The position numbers were made by a program, and so were the translations under genes. Below the pieces are notes generated by a model. The model did not search any database. It had not been told where the DNA came from and saw nothing but the letters and a program-made list of their open reading frames with translations. From positions 124,001-188,000 of the forward strand of contig CAJQUW010015620.1 in NCBI GenBank assembly GCA_907163375.1: 64,000 bases of DNA. Direction: 5' to 3'. Every line of letters begins with the position of its first letter. The stretch's first letter is position 1. The stretch is from Prostheceraeus crozeri. Lineage: Eukaryota > Platyhelminthes > Polycladida > Euryleptidae. Positions 1 to 11,265 of the stretch are shown here, piece by piece.

Positions 1-114
1 AAATTGTAATTGCAGAAACAAAAATGAATGCCCATTAGATGGCAATTGTTTAACACAATGTATCATCTACAAAGCTGCAGTAACCCACCAATCAAAAGAA
101 ACTATCTACTACGG

Positions 115-1033
115 CAGTGATTCTTAACCGGGGGCCATGTGGCTCCCTGGGGAGGAATTCAACATGCCAGGGGAGGAATGACGTACATAAGGAGGATTTG
201 GGGAGGAAGGATGTTCGAAGGAGTATTTGAGATGAACAGGATTTGTTGATTCACCGTCACATGTGACTTATCATCGTCAGTATTCGTTAATCGCTTCCTA
301 ATATTCAAGATGTTAATTATGCAGCTACTGTTTAATAGCTATTGCGACCACAGATTTAGAAGCTACCAATACATCTCTGTGTACGAGTGTTCCATTCGAA
401 TTATTTTAATTAGGGAAAATTCAACTACGCGGCTATAGATCATCACCTGGACGTTTTGTGAGTGGCCTGCTCAGTTGCACCGACAAGATAGACTAGAAGA
501 TAGTATTCTGGTCAGAGAGAGCTAATGAAGCGAGGCGTCACATTTCCATTCATAAATTAAGGTCAAATGGTATGGCTCACTCAAGAAACAGTTGAAAAGT
601 ACCCAACTTTATCAGCCAATGCCCACACGCTACTACTTCCTTTTCCAACATCGTACCTGGTCGAGTTCGGTGTCTCGGCGGTATCAGATTTGATACCTAG
701 GAAGAGAAATCGACTCAGCATCAGCGTGCGCAGTGATTTGAGATTGAAACTCACGAATTTGACACCTCGAATTCAGGAATTGTGCGGCAAATATCAGGCT
801 CAATGCAGTCATTAGTTTTTTTGTTGGATTTCTTGTAACACTTCCCATTTGCATGTAGGCCTACTTAGATTCTTCGTGATAGGCTACCTGAAGTCTGCAT
901 TTGAAAATGTTTGTTACAGCTATCTTTGACTTCGTTTTTTAACTTGAATAGTGGCCTACTAGTTTAGAGGGAGGAATTAAACATACTTTCAACTGTTAGG
1001 GAGGAATCCGAGCAAAAAGGTTAAGAACCACTG
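115..1033. mobile_element. Non-autonomous hAT transposon with 8-bp TSD
   Basis: Termini are CAGTGATTCTTAACC on the left and GGTTAAGAACCACTG on the right, a 15-bp imperfect inverted repeat of the hAT CAGTG type. The element is flanked by perfect 8-bp direct repeats TACTACGG (107-114 and 1034-1041), the target-duplication length of hAT elements. At 919 bp it is much shorter than an autonomous copy. It keeps only a C-terminal transposase remnant (567-815), so it is an internally deleted derivative that would have needed a transposase in trans. Its orientation is taken as plus from that remnant. Confidence 0.92.
567..815 (+). pseudogene. C-terminal remnant of a hAT transposase
   Basis: An 82-codon open frame inside the 919-bp hAT element. 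It contains LLPFPTSYLVEFGVSAV followed by RNRLSISVRSDLRLKL and ends QAQCSH. This matches the conserved C-terminal dimerisation region of hAT transposases (TYLCE.GFS, RNRL..E.DLRL), the form also domesticated in ZBED/FAM200-type host genes. The N-terminal zinc finger and catalytic residues are absent, so no activity is expected. Only the reading frame, not a complete gene, is supported. Confidence 0.85.
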
Positions 1034-1556
1034 TACTACGGCATGTGTGAGGGTGATTTCAAAAGCCGATATAATAATCACAAAAAGTCATTCAACAACA
1101 TACAATATAAAAATGAAACTTCGCTGTCACAGTACATATGGTCACTGAAAAACAAAAATATCCCATACGAGTATAATATCAAATGGAGCATAGTCCAACA
1201 AACAAATCCATACTCATGTGGAAGCCGATATTGCAGTCTATGCCTATCGGAAAAATATCATATCATCACTGCCAATTCTGAAACACTGATAAACAAGAAA
1301 ACTGAAATAATATCAAAATGCTGACATCGACGAAAATTTCTATTGTCCACTCCTGCATCATAGATAAAAATTCGAAATTTGTATAACCATGATTTTGTAA
1401 ATTGACTTCCTTTTTCTATGTTGTTGTCTGATGATTGGTGGCATTCATGTCATCCGTGAAACTTTAAGTAATAGCAATAAATGATCTAGCTGAAATTTTA
1501 TTATACATATATTTTTTTAAAAAAAGAGAACAAAGTTTCTTGCATTGACCGAACAT

Positions 1557-1585
1557 GTTTCAGAATGTTAACATTCCATCTTCAG
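1557..1585 (-). other. Penelope-type CTGAAGA-hairpin-GAAAC motif (hammerhead-like)
   Basis: On the minus strand CTGAAGA is followed by a perfect GAATG/CATTC hairpin with a TTAA loop and then GAAAC. Penelope-like elements commonly carry a hammerhead-ribozyme-derived motif of this form in their pseudo-LTRs. Here the spacing has extra bases on both sides of stem II, so a functional fold is doubtful. It sits downstream, on the minus strand, of the GIY-YIG fragment at 1722-2060 and probably belongs to the same element. Confidence 0.4.
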
Positions 1586-1721
1586 CGGTAAAACCTGAAT
1601 ACAATAGCAATGGGAGTTTATATACAAAATGCGGGAAATGAACAAATGAGAGCGATAAAAAGAGTTCAAGTTACCAGTAGCTGTCTGACCATGGCACCGA
1701 CATAGAGATTGCATTCTGCAA

Positions 1722-2060
1722 TTACAATTTCAAGTACAGTTGTACTGAACTGTTTCTTTCATTAGAGAGATAATTTGTATTATTCTTTAGAATAATAGAT
1801 TCCAGAAACAACTGATTTCTAGATTTGCCAATAATCGAGAAATTTTCACTTTTAGGTGGATGATCATGCATCGAAACCTGAGTAGGAGAGGGATAGCCCC
1901 TCAAGTGCTCACTTATACGAATGGCAAGATGGCGCCTCGTGGAGCCGATGTATCGCATTGGGCAGCGATCACACGTGTATAAATACACCACATTAGATTT
2001 GACACCATTCGCAATTTTATCTTTGTAATTGAAATAGTTTTGGATTTTATCAGTAACAAA
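1722..2060 (-). pseudogene. Penelope-like GIY-YIG endonuclease fragment
   Basis: Minus-strand frame containing KIANGVKSNVVYLYTCDRC, then MRYIGSTRRHLAIRISEHLRG and SENFSIIGKS, ending at a stop at 1722. VVYLYTC and RYIGST are the two halves of the GIY-YIG motif, and the R and E residues that follow are conserved in the nuclease. The frame is open upstream of any Met and is cut off at the start of the TA-rich minisatellite near 2060, so only the C-terminal endonuclease part remains. It belongs to a different Penelope family from the fragment at 2-1324. Confidence 0.85.
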
Positions 2061-2163
2061 AACAGGATATATACATATATATATATATATATATAATATA
2101 TATACAAAAACAGGATATATACATATATATTATATATATAATATATATATATACAAAAACAGG

Positions 2164-2205
<42 letters not shown>

Positions 2206-2285
2206 TACAAAAACAGGATATATACATATATATTATATATATAATATATATATACAAAAACAGGATATATACATATATATATATA
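2058..2285. repeat. TA-rich minisatellite, four to five units
   Basis: Units of roughly 55-65 bp each begin AAAAACAGGATATATACATA and continue with variable-length (TA)n. The first unit overlaps the broken end of the Penelope ORF on the left, so the array probably expanded from a Penelope terminus. The long Tyr/Ile-rich minus-strand frame across it is a by-product of the TA repeat. Confidence 0.9.
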
Positions 2286-2569
2286 ACCAAGAGTTGTCAA
2301 AGTATCGGGTATCGGGAATTATCCGTTTAAACTTGAGCGGCAATCTCTCCACATATCTGACAATGAAAATACCCACTTCCTCTCAAGGCAATGGTGGTGT
2401 TGTGAACGACACATGCATGAAAAATTTTGATCCTCTGAAAGTTTTGCGGGGTCTCCAACATATTCCATGGTCTGTTGCCGAATCCTTCGATAATATTGAT
2501 AATTGCCTCAAATGCTTGGAATGAACTATTCATATCATGTGTACATAAGCATGCTCCTTTCAAAAATAA
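2286..2569. other. Unassigned stretch between minisatellite and LINE fragment
   Basis: Two overlapping open frames exist, 2294-2524 plus and 2327-2563 minus. The minus one has several Cys and His residues (FHCQICGE, HACVVHNTT). I recognise neither. Lack of context makes coding uncertain. It may be more of the Penelope or LINE sequence that flanks it. Confidence 0.3.
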
Positions 2570-2852
2570 TGTAGATCAAATCTACGAGACTCCCTGAGTG
2601 GAGGAATAGTAACATCACTCATGCTATTTCTCAGAGAAATCGGATTGACAAAAAAATAACACAGACAAGATCAACAATTTCCTTAACGATGCTAACTCCC
2701 TTTTTGTCAAAGCCAAACGTGAGCATTTTCAGAAACTTCTAACAACTGGTAGCCCTTCCACATCTGAATTCTGGAAATACTTTCATGAACTTGTTCCGAA
2801 AAACCAATCAAACTTTCCAGTGTGTATTACATGGAAGAGATATTCCTAACTC
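2570..2852 (+). pseudogene. LINE fragment (pre-RT region), left of the Kolobok insertion
   Basis: Plus-strand frames contain FVKAKREHFQKLL, then STSEFWKYFHELVPKNQS, the kind of linker that precedes the RT domain in CR1/Jockey-group LINEs. Frames are broken by stops and indels. The same LINE resumes at 7058 beyond the Kolobok transposon, so this is the 5' portion of one degenerate copy. Confidence 0.6.
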
Positions 2853-3145
2853 TTAAAGGAGAAATATGGCAGTTTCAAATGTTAACATTATACTAATCAA
2901 CACAATTAGAAAGTCTTCATATCGAAATCGCGAAGTTCTAACTCGTTGTGAGAAGCCTGAAATATCGCAGAGAACCTACTGGTTAGGGAGTTGCTTCAGC
3001 GACCAATCAAATCCAAGCAAGAAGTTCGACGTCACAAAGCACCCTACGCTGTTGATCTGTGAACCACGCAATCGCCAGCCAGCAGCAAGCAGTAGCCTTG
3101 ACTGAATCACCCCGCATTCGAGATCTTGATTGTGAAAGTGCATCC

Positions 3146-3442
3146 ATGGCAAGTTTAAACGGAGAATCAGATATTTCCAATGTTACTCAGCCTTATTTGT
3201 TTGAGTCCACAATGTCAATTCATTCTAGTGAAAGTTTGGTTGGGCATTTCCCAGAGTCACGGCAAGGTAACGATAATGCGGAATGTACTTGCAGCAATTG
3301 TCAATCTACTTTGAATTCAAATGAAATTTGTTGCTGTAGGCTTAGCAATCTTATAGAAAGAAAGCTAGAATCACGTTCCTGTATAACGGAAACAGAATCA
3401 TTCAAGGTTGTCTGTCTTGATAAAACTGTGAGCTATATGTGA
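3146..3442 (+). CDS. P2X7-ballast-like Cys-rich protein inside the Kolobok
   Basis: A 98-residue frame read from the first ATG (MASLNGESD). An in-frame non-ATG region extends upstream to 3059. The C-terminal half reads ECTCSNCQ, then EICCCRLSNL, SRSCITETESFKVVCLD. This spacing (CxCxxC, CCC, CIT, F..VCL) resembles the cytoplasmic zinc-binding ballast domain of the P2X7 receptor, a domain also found as stand-alone proteins in invertebrates and next to transposons. No transmembrane segment or P2X channel is present. It lies within the transposon boundaries, transcribed opposite to the transposase, so it may be a second transposon gene or captured cargo. The domain assignment is by motif only. 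Confidence 0.55.
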   Translation: MASLNGESDISNVTQPYLFESTMSIHSSESLVGHFPESRQGNDNAECTCSNCQSTLNSNEICCCRLSNLIERKLESRSCITETESFKVVCLDKTVSYM

Positions 3443-4404
3443 GCTTCAGGCGAATACTGATTATACCTAAGAAGAGGAGAAAACAACATACAAATGTTTT
3501 CAATAACAAAGCATGCCGATGGACAGCGTATGGACAGTTTATATTTTGGAGTGCTACCTTCTTGCGTTTACAACGCAATTCGATTCAAATTTCCCTCGGA
3601 TGACGGTATACCTATATTCGGATTTCAAAGTTGGTGTGAATGATGATATTTTTATCGAATAAAGCTTTTCAGTATAAGCAAGAAATTTGTTTTCATGATC
3701 ACTATACAGGTGCAATACATGCCCAGTGTTCGTAACTGCCAATACGATGAAAGCGATTGCAATTAATGTTGAGCCTACCGGTGAAAGAGATCGATCACTC
3801 AGAGACTACCGGTACTATTATTTTTATAGTGTGCGCTAGCTAGTAACCAATAAACGAATTTTACTAATTTAGACATAAGTAGGCTACTGGACTTATCACC
3901 GCTTCTAGTGTAGACCTAAGTGTAGGCCTATCGCCAGTATATAAGATGTGAAAAATCTCTACATAAAAGAGTACCGCATAACTACGGGTAATGCAATATT
4001 TTTCTGAAATTGAGACTATCCTTAATTGATTTTACTTTATGATAGTGTAGCTAGGCCTATACATATTCTTAATTTCAAATATGGGCCAACTGAGCTTAAC
4101 CTAAGATGTTGAATTTTAAATTTCATAATGCCTTGATACTCAGTTTCATCAAAATTCATTTAAAGCAGTTAAAGCTAATACCATGTTAGACTACTTAATA
4201 CAAAAATCCTCCATGTATACGCTAAAAAGGCTGAATATAAGTAAACTTAATTGATGTGTGGTACCGTATGTCTATAATAAGTGACATTAAATGATAGGGG
4301 TCCATTGTCTTATTTATTGAACTTCATAAAATCATTTCAAAATTAAAACTAAATACACCGGTGATTTATTAACAAAATGATTGCCATGTAAATTGATAGT
4401 AAAT

Positions 4405-6716
4405 TTACTGTAACCTTTGGTTGATTAGATAACAAGACAATATAAAAAGTGACCCACAATCAGACTCAAGAATATGCCGACTGTTCTGCTGATGAGAAGA
4501 ACAAAGCTCTTCTTTTGACGGTATGGGTAAAGGAGCAATATTTTGTGGAACAGGCAAATTCGAGAATGGAGGCTCACTGTCCAGTGGGAGAAGACCAGAT
4601 TTGCGAAAGTGGATTATCTCAGTAAGCAAATCAGTTCTCCACTGATAACCTTTGCGGCAACAAACACATCGAGCAACCCATTGACCACTCACTTTTGAAA
4701 ACTGAAATTTGAAACAGTTTTGCTTTGCTTCTCTCTGAGCATTGGCATTGTGGTCAATGTAGGTCAGACATATTCGCATATTCATTGCAACTGATCGGAA
4801 ATGCAGTCTTTTAGGGACATATTTAAGCATGATGCTATGTAAATTTTCGAGCGAAGCAGTGGAGAGAGCTAATGTATAATGTTGTAAAGCAGACATGAAC
4901 TTTGGGGCAGCGACGATGCTCTCTAGAATTTTGAATGCTTCCGAGTTCGATAGAAGATAAGACTTCTTTAATCCATCCTTCGCTAAATTTTCGTCCATAT
5001 CAATGTCATGAGCACAAATCAATACTCGACGAAATCGTGCACTTTCTTCCCATTGGTGAATTCCACGGATGTGTTGCAGCTCAGAGAGCCACAACTCTCG
5101 TAGCAGATCGGGATCTGAATTACAATGTTGTACGCAATAATAAAGGTGATTGATGATACTGCGTATCCATTCATTCAAAACAGAATTGGGCTTCTTCTTT
5201 CCAGCAGCCAGCAACTTTTTCTTTAATGACTTAGCAATATGCCAAATATCATATTGGTGGACAATGTCAGGGTATTCAGAATTCATTGCACCGATTATCG
5301 AAGGACTTCGGTCAGTTGTGATGACATCCACTTTAGCATTACAGTTTAATAAGTAGTCCAGACACGACTTGAAGCCGACTTTTTCCATTCTAACACTCGA
5401 AGAAGCTTCTTGTCCAAGTTGAACGGTTCTTCCACATACAACTCGACCTTTATCACAATCCATAAACGTGTATGTAGAGTATTTCGCACTATATCCAGGT
5501 GAGTCGCAACGAGAATCGCCGGCTAAACGAACGGATGTCTTATTTTTAAGTTCATCAATCAACACAGATTGTTGCGCCGACCAAGCACTGAAGATAACGG
5601 GTGCGACATACTTCGACTGAAGGCGATAGTAGACAGATGAAGAAATAATTCCTAAACTCATTGTGTCTGAGACTGCTTTTAAAAGGGCGTAAGTTCCCCA
5701 CACAATATCACAGAAACTGCGAGTTGGAAATCTCCACTTCCGCTGCGTGATCGTTGTCCACTGAGAGTTGGCTGTGAAGTCCACAAGTAATCACAGCCTT
5801 TGAGACAAACCAATTTTATACATACCATCCCACCATCGAATCGGAGATGTTTCGAATCAACAGGAGCACCGCAATCGGGACAGAAATTCAATAATGGAAG
5901 TAAATATTCGACGAAGCACAATACCACTTTAAAGGACGATTCTTTCGGCGGCTGGTGTGATTCTGGTTGATCTTCAAAGTTAATATCCACATCTGAATCA
6001 GAGTCAAACGAGGAGTCACAATCAGAAGATGGAAAATAATCATCGTCGCTGTCATCGGAATCGGATCTGTCTGTCTGACCTTTATTCAAAGATTCTACAT
6101 CACTTTCAATTTGAATACAGTCACAGTCGGGAGAGGTAAAGAGGTCAGTCTGGGTAGACACCGTTCTCAGCAATAGTAATGTCGTCTGAGCCATTACATG
6201 TGAAGTGGTAGGATGTACTTGAATCCTCCTATCATGTGCTAAAGTCTCGCACTGGATCATCACATCATTCGTTGCATTAAGATTTACTGCAGAAACACTG
6301 GAGAGATCTTCGTCGTTGGATGAGAAAAGAAGCTTTTGAACGTAGTCCTCGTCTTCTAATCTCTTCTTCTTTGTAAGATAAGCAGAATGCCTGGGAGTTG
6401 ATGACACCGGCGAATGATCACGCTTTTTCCCTCTAAGATGGAGGAACGGAGTGGCTTCCGGCTTGAGCATTCTACCCTTTGATTCAACGCCCATAATTCT
6501 CGCTCTTATATCTTCTTCAAAATCATCTTCAACGAAGTGGATGGAGCAAACAACAGAATTGTCAGACGGTGTCCAATTCTTCCGACTCAATCGTAAAATC
6601 CATGCCCGTCGAAGAGCAGGCTTCAGTGGAAATTTATGATAAGATATTCTCCTGCCTTCGAAAGTTTTGTCCTTGCCAGTCTTGTGGGAGCAGCCAAATA
6701 CACAGCATTGGGGCAT
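4405..6716 (-). pseudogene. Kolobok transposase with N-terminal THAP domain, frameshifted
   Basis: The frame from MPQCCVFGC (ATG at 6716) opens with a C2CH THAP zinc finger (C4/C5, C9, then VVCSIHF) spanning about 90 residues. An acidic Ser/Asp-rich linker and a CPDCGAPV knuckle follow. It hits a stop near 5679, but an overlapping frame (to 4405) continues with GDSRCDSPGYSAKY, VITTDRSPSI and HQYDIWHIAKSLKKKL, the conserved catalytic core of Kolobok-type transposases. The shift maps to the CCCTTTTAAAAG run near 5690, consistent with a one-base indel. The protein would bind the terminal repeats through THAP and catalyse excision and insertion at TTAA. As it stands it is broken, though otherwise well preserved. 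Confidence 0.85.
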
Positions 6717-7057
6717 GTCGACGTGAGAATGATGAGCGGTGCTGACTCGAAAGGATCGATGGTTGTTTCTAAAATAGTGATACAAGCTTCCTGCCGCTTC
6801 TCACTATGTTCATTGTCACGTGGTTCATTGTCATTCATTGTTCATGACCACAGAATTCTGTGTTCACGGCAGCCGACTAGTGCTTTCCGACGTCATCGTA
6901 TTACTGTCTTGTGATTGGACGCGCGCGCACTTATGGAAATTCCATGTTTACTGGCAATCCGAATGTGCCTGAGTGGCGTGACAATCGTTTTTGAACTCCA
7001 TCAACCATGACCTTAAGATTGAGACCACTTTGTAAAAGTGCGACATTTCCCCTTTAA

Positions 7058-8780
7058 GAAATGGCAAATATTCTGAAAAAAGCCCTTATTAATCGAATAT
7101 CTGCAAATTGCAATATCCATTGAAATATGCTGCAATTTCTACAGAAATTAATGATCTTTCACTGAAAGATTATGTTAACAATCAGGGCATTTCCCAGGCA
7201 TTTTCCATGGCAAACTTGTTCCGAAAAACCAATCAAACGGTTGCATCCAAATATCACAGATGCGACTAAAAACCACGAATACACCATAAATATCTCACGA
7301 TATTGTTTGTCTTGTGCTAGTGAAACTTGACTCAACGAAACCTCCTGGTTATGATAAGATCAGCAAGTGCCTCTTGAGGATGTCGCTGAAATCATCACTC
7401 TTTCCCTCACTATTTTCACGAACAATTTTATTGCAAATGGTCATTTTCCCTCACAATGGAAAATTTTCTGAACAATGGCTAAAATGACCCCTATATTCAA
7501 GTCTGGAAAGACCACTGACACCTCGCATAGCAGATCTATCAGTACCTTACTCGGTTTGTCTAAGATTTTTGAGCGCCATGTGCAAAAATCATGTAATGCT
7601 ATCTTTAAAGAATAACAAACCAATCCGGATTCATCCAATATAGAGAATTTTTAGGATTCCAAATATAGATAACAACAAACCAATCAGAATCAATCACTCC
7701 GGATTCAAACTTCGTCATTCATGTGAATATTCATTATAAAAGACATGGGATTCCTGGTTGAGCAGTATTTCAAATAGAAACATGGTCGGTGCATTGTTCT
7801 TCGATATCCAAAAAGCTTTCAAGTACTTGCCATGCGAAATTACTGAAAAAGCTGGAAGTGCATCAGCTGGATGATTTTTTGCAAGTTTTCTTTCTCGAAC
7901 TTACTTGGAAAATCGGAAACAAGTTGCTAAAACACAAAATGTTTGTCTAATACTCTCCCCATGACGGGAGTGCCACAAGGTTCGATTCTCGGGCCAACAT
8001 TATTTCTGATCTTCATAAATGAACTCATCCTTCAAACCCAAATGTGTGACATTGATATTAACTCTGATAATGTCACATTATAAACAGAAGCAGAATCTGT
8101 CTCAAACATCAATGCTGAGTTGAACTTTGATCTGCTGAACAAATTGGTGCTCATTAAATGAGCTGACTACTAACCCAAAGAAAAGTTCTTGTTTCTTACT
8201 TGCACCCCACCAACGTCAGTGTTTTCTCACAAGCAATTTACAAGTCCATTTAAACAGTCATGTTGTACAAGTCGTTGACTCACAAAAATCTTTGGAAGTT
8301 CAAATACAAAACAATTTTTATATGAAAACTGCTTAGACTAGGTTTGTGAGAAGGTTCAATATCGCCTTTATCTTCTTTCGAAATAAGAAACTGATTGACA
8401 TTTGAAGGTGGTCAAAGATCTGCTTTATTTTGCCTCTTGTTGAATATAGGGATTGTGTTTGGGGCTTTTGCTCGTCTGCTTGTCTTGATAGGTTTATCTT
8501 GAGCCTATTCACCGAAGGTGTCACTCAGCAGAAAAATAGAGCTTAGAACGGAGTGTTGGCTGTCTCAAAGAATAGCAGAGCACGTCTCACGCTGGCAATA
8601 AAATGGATATCTGTACCCCATGAATTGATTGTGTTCCAGAGGATTCGAAGGTGCATCTTAGTGCTCACGAGGCTGATAAGATAAAGCGATCTCAGTCTGA
8701 CTTGTGTACTCAGAATGAGATCACTGTGACTGCAATTTTACTATGATAATCAGTTTCGTCCTCTTCCAAATTTATTATAT
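7058..8780 (+). pseudogene. Degenerate LINE reverse transcriptase, right of Kolobok
   Basis: Fragments across several frames include LDSTKPPGYDKIS (RT motif 1 region), VGALFFDIQKAF (motif A, with DIQKAF), and MTGVPQGSILGPTLFLIFINEL (motif B), all typical of CR1/Jockey-group RTs. Stops and frameshifts are frequent, so this is an old copy. It continues the fragment at 2570-2852, and the Kolobok inserted into it later. Confidence 0.7.
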
Positions 8781-10284
8781 CTGCTATATACTCGCATTTG
8801 TTTTTCAAAATTATGTTTTCTCTATTGATTTCCTTTGGCGGCTGTTTGGTACATGAAACTTTGATCTTTGTTGCGATTGTTCAAACAATCTTCATACTAT
8901 GATGGATTTCTATTCGGGTGTATGATCAATTAGTCATGAATAGAACCGTCGAAAATGCTCGATCACGAATACCTCTTGCTGCTATCAATCCACAATATAG
9001 GCCTGCTCTATTCTAATGCATAAGTTGAAATATATCTTGTTGCCTCCAGTAATACAGCACCATAGAAAACGAGAAGTCATGAAGCCGTACGATATTAAGT
9101 GAAATGAAAAAGGAGTCTCCGAGAAATCTGGAAGCTTTAGTTGTAAAACCTGAAAAATGGCACATTCTTAATAAGTGCATGTATTTGGCTGATGTGAGTG
9201 ATAAACGCGATATTCATAAGTTGATACAGGTTGGTGGATCCGTGCAGCTTCGGAGGTACATCTGCATTTCTGCAGGTTGAGGTTGTCTAATGCCTGACAC
9301 AAGCGGGAGCACTCTTCATAAGTGGGCTTTCATTTTTAATCGGTCTGATGGATACTGTTATTACGCCACCGGTACAGCTAATTCTCTAATTCCTCTGAGA
9401 AAACCTGAGTGGCACATACTGTGAGCATGCTTATTTCATTCGTTGATACGGTTGACAAATCATAAATATGTGGTGCAAGATTATTTTGACAATTTGGTAC
9501 GGCTAAATTCACATCGGTACCACTTCGGATTTCAAATGGACGATCTGTCACAGGTTGGCACACTCAAGTCATGACTTAGTCATGTCTGAATGATGTTTTC
9601 GAGAGTGGCACATTTGATTTTTATTATGGTGTGGATATTGGCACGGCTAACTTCACACACGTCGAAGAAATGGCACATGCAGACACGCCTCAAAGGAACA
9701 TCTTCAAAGCCCAACCATAGGACCGACCACACCGAGCAGATAGTTTCTTCACAGTGAATTAGCAGAAATGTGGGGTAATACATATCGGAACATTTCAAAG
9801 TAGTAGATTTACAACGTTGACTTTGATTGCACAGCTGCTTTTGAAAATGGCGGCCCAACTTCACAACCCATCGATTGCACTTGTTTAAAACGGTCTATTG
9901 CTAATTCCTTACACAACAATTTTTGAGTTATTTATTAAGTTTGCAGGTTTTGTTGTAGCTATGTCATAGAGTTAACTTCACAACTTGATCAATCGAATTT
10001 TTGAAATGCGTTTTCTAAACTTTTTCTGACATTTCTGTTAAAATAGACAGTAGCACATGCTGGCATTTGGCTAACATCACAGACGCCGAAATTTATGTCA
10101 AACTGCACAATTTGTCGGAGCATAAGCCGTCTCAAAATGCACCGTTCTGTAATGGCCTGAGAAGTCCTGGTCCATGTGCATCTGAGAAGCATCCATCTGA
10201 TTTTAGAGCTTGACTTAGTTTAGTGGATGTATTTTTACTAAACACACAAAATTAATATTATGTCCCTATTCTACGAAAAATTAG
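8781..10284. other. Intergenic, with recurring GGCACA / CTAACTTCAC modules
   Basis: No coding region is supported. Between about 9150 and 10090 the words TGGCACAT and GCTAACTTCAC recur irregularly at least five times, suggesting a decayed low-copy satellite or an old foldback element. Open frames here are short and unrecognisable. Confidence 0.4.
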
Positions 10285-10976
10285 AAGTCAAGTGATACAG
10301 TACGTTTCATAAATCGTAGCACAACCCAAAAAGCTCTTTCATATTTTGTTTATTCTCATCAAATTTTATCGTAGGCTCATGATATAAAGAAAAAACAGCG
10401 CAAAATGATCAACCCGAGGTCTTTCGCCCCTTCTATTCATGGGGATTGCAATGACTGGATCTTAGTGTGTAGAGACATGAAATGGTTGACTGTACAGAAC
10501 AGTCATCACTTAGCTGACATTTGACATGACAAAGATAGCTGACACATAATAAGAACAATAGTCGAAGAGACAAAATGCTTGCTTGAAGACAATGTTGCTA
10601 GCTGAAACTTGAAGGCAATAACTAATAAAAAAGTCAAGTGATACAGTACGTTTCATAAATCGTAGCACAACCCAAAAAGCTCTTTCATATTTTGTTTATT
10701 CTCATCAAATTTTATCGTAGGCTCATGATATAAAGAAAAAACAGCGCAAAATGATCAACCCGAGGTCTTTCGCCCCTTCTATTCATGGGGATTGCAATGA
10801 CTGGATCTTAGTGTGTAGAGACATGAAATGGTTGACTGTACAGAACAGTCATCACTTAGCTGACATTTGACATGACAAAGATAGCTGACACATAATAAGA
10901 ACAATAGTCGAAGAGACAAAATGCTTGCTTGAAGACAATGTTGCTAGCTGAAACTTGAAGGCAATAACTAATAAAA
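10285..10976. repeat. 346-bp tandem direct duplication
   Basis: Two nearly identical copies with a 346-bp period start AAGTCAAGTGATACAGTACG at 10285 and 10631 and end in CTAATAAAAAA. A diverged inverted relative of the inner part lies at 16871-16945. The pair sits immediately 3' (on the minus strand) of the Penelope RT at 11266-12838. Tandem pseudo-LTRs are typical of Penelope-like elements, so these are probably its pLTRs. A short (TA)n tract follows near 11005-11028. Confidence 0.85.
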
Positions 10977-11265
10977 AATAACAAGGCCTTAAATAACAAT
11001 ATAATATATATATATATATATATATATAAGTGAAATGAAAATCAGCCAGATTCTCAAATAATGCCTTATGCCGATCGATTTCACAGTTTGACTGCTTATC
11101 AAGGCATCAAATAAAAAGTGAGAAGAGGATACATGCATATCTATATATAGTACATTAGGCATTCAAGGTAGGAAGAAATTTATCGATAAACATAGCTTCC
11201 TTCCTTTCCCTTTCTATCTTGGAAGCATTATGAGATAGCTGATAGAAAGGGGTGGCATAGAAGTC

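Larger units (their letters stand above)
2..1324 (+). pseudogene. Penelope-like element GIY-YIG fragment, split by a hAT insertion
   Basis: Bases 2-114 encode a Cys-rich linker (NCNCRNKNECPL, then ECPLDGNCLTQCIIYKA) ending in the start of a GIY-YIG motif (ETIYYG). The frame resumes exactly after position 1033 with MCEGDFKSRYNNHKKSF and runs to a stop at 1322-1324. The Cys-rich linker followed by GIY-YIG is known from the C-terminus of Penelope-like retroelement proteins, where the domain nicks target DNA. The upstream RT domain lies outside the window. The two halves are separated by a 919-bp transposon (115-1033), and removing it with one copy of its target duplication rejoins the frame. About 180 bp of 3' flank follow with no recognisable gene. 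Confidence 0.85.
2857..7053 (-). mobile_element. Kolobok DNA transposon, TTAA target site
   Basis: The left end begins AGGAGAAATATGGC and the right end finishes GACATTTCCCCT, imperfect inverted repeats flanked on both sides by TTAA (2853-2856 and 7054-7057). TTAA target duplication plus a THAP-domain transposase is diagnostic of the Kolobok superfamily. The 4.2-kb element holds a frameshifted transposase on the minus strand (4405-6716) and a divergent small plus-strand ORF (3146-3442). Bases 3443-4404 between them hold no gene I can recognise. It split a LINE whose two parts flank it. Confidence 0.88.

Noticed and set aside
1913-2290. 125-codon Tyr/Ile-rich minus-strand frame
   Set aside because: It is only the translation of the TA-rich minisatellite and flanks.
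2853-2856. Interpreting the Kolobok as piggyBac because of TTAA
   Set aside because: The THAP domain and the DSRCDSPGYSAKY core fit Kolobok, not piggyBac.
9901-10284. Possible CRISPR-like or tRNA structures in the anonymous region
   Set aside because: Repeats are irregular and no cloverleaf or spacer regularity is present. The window is clearly eukaryotic.
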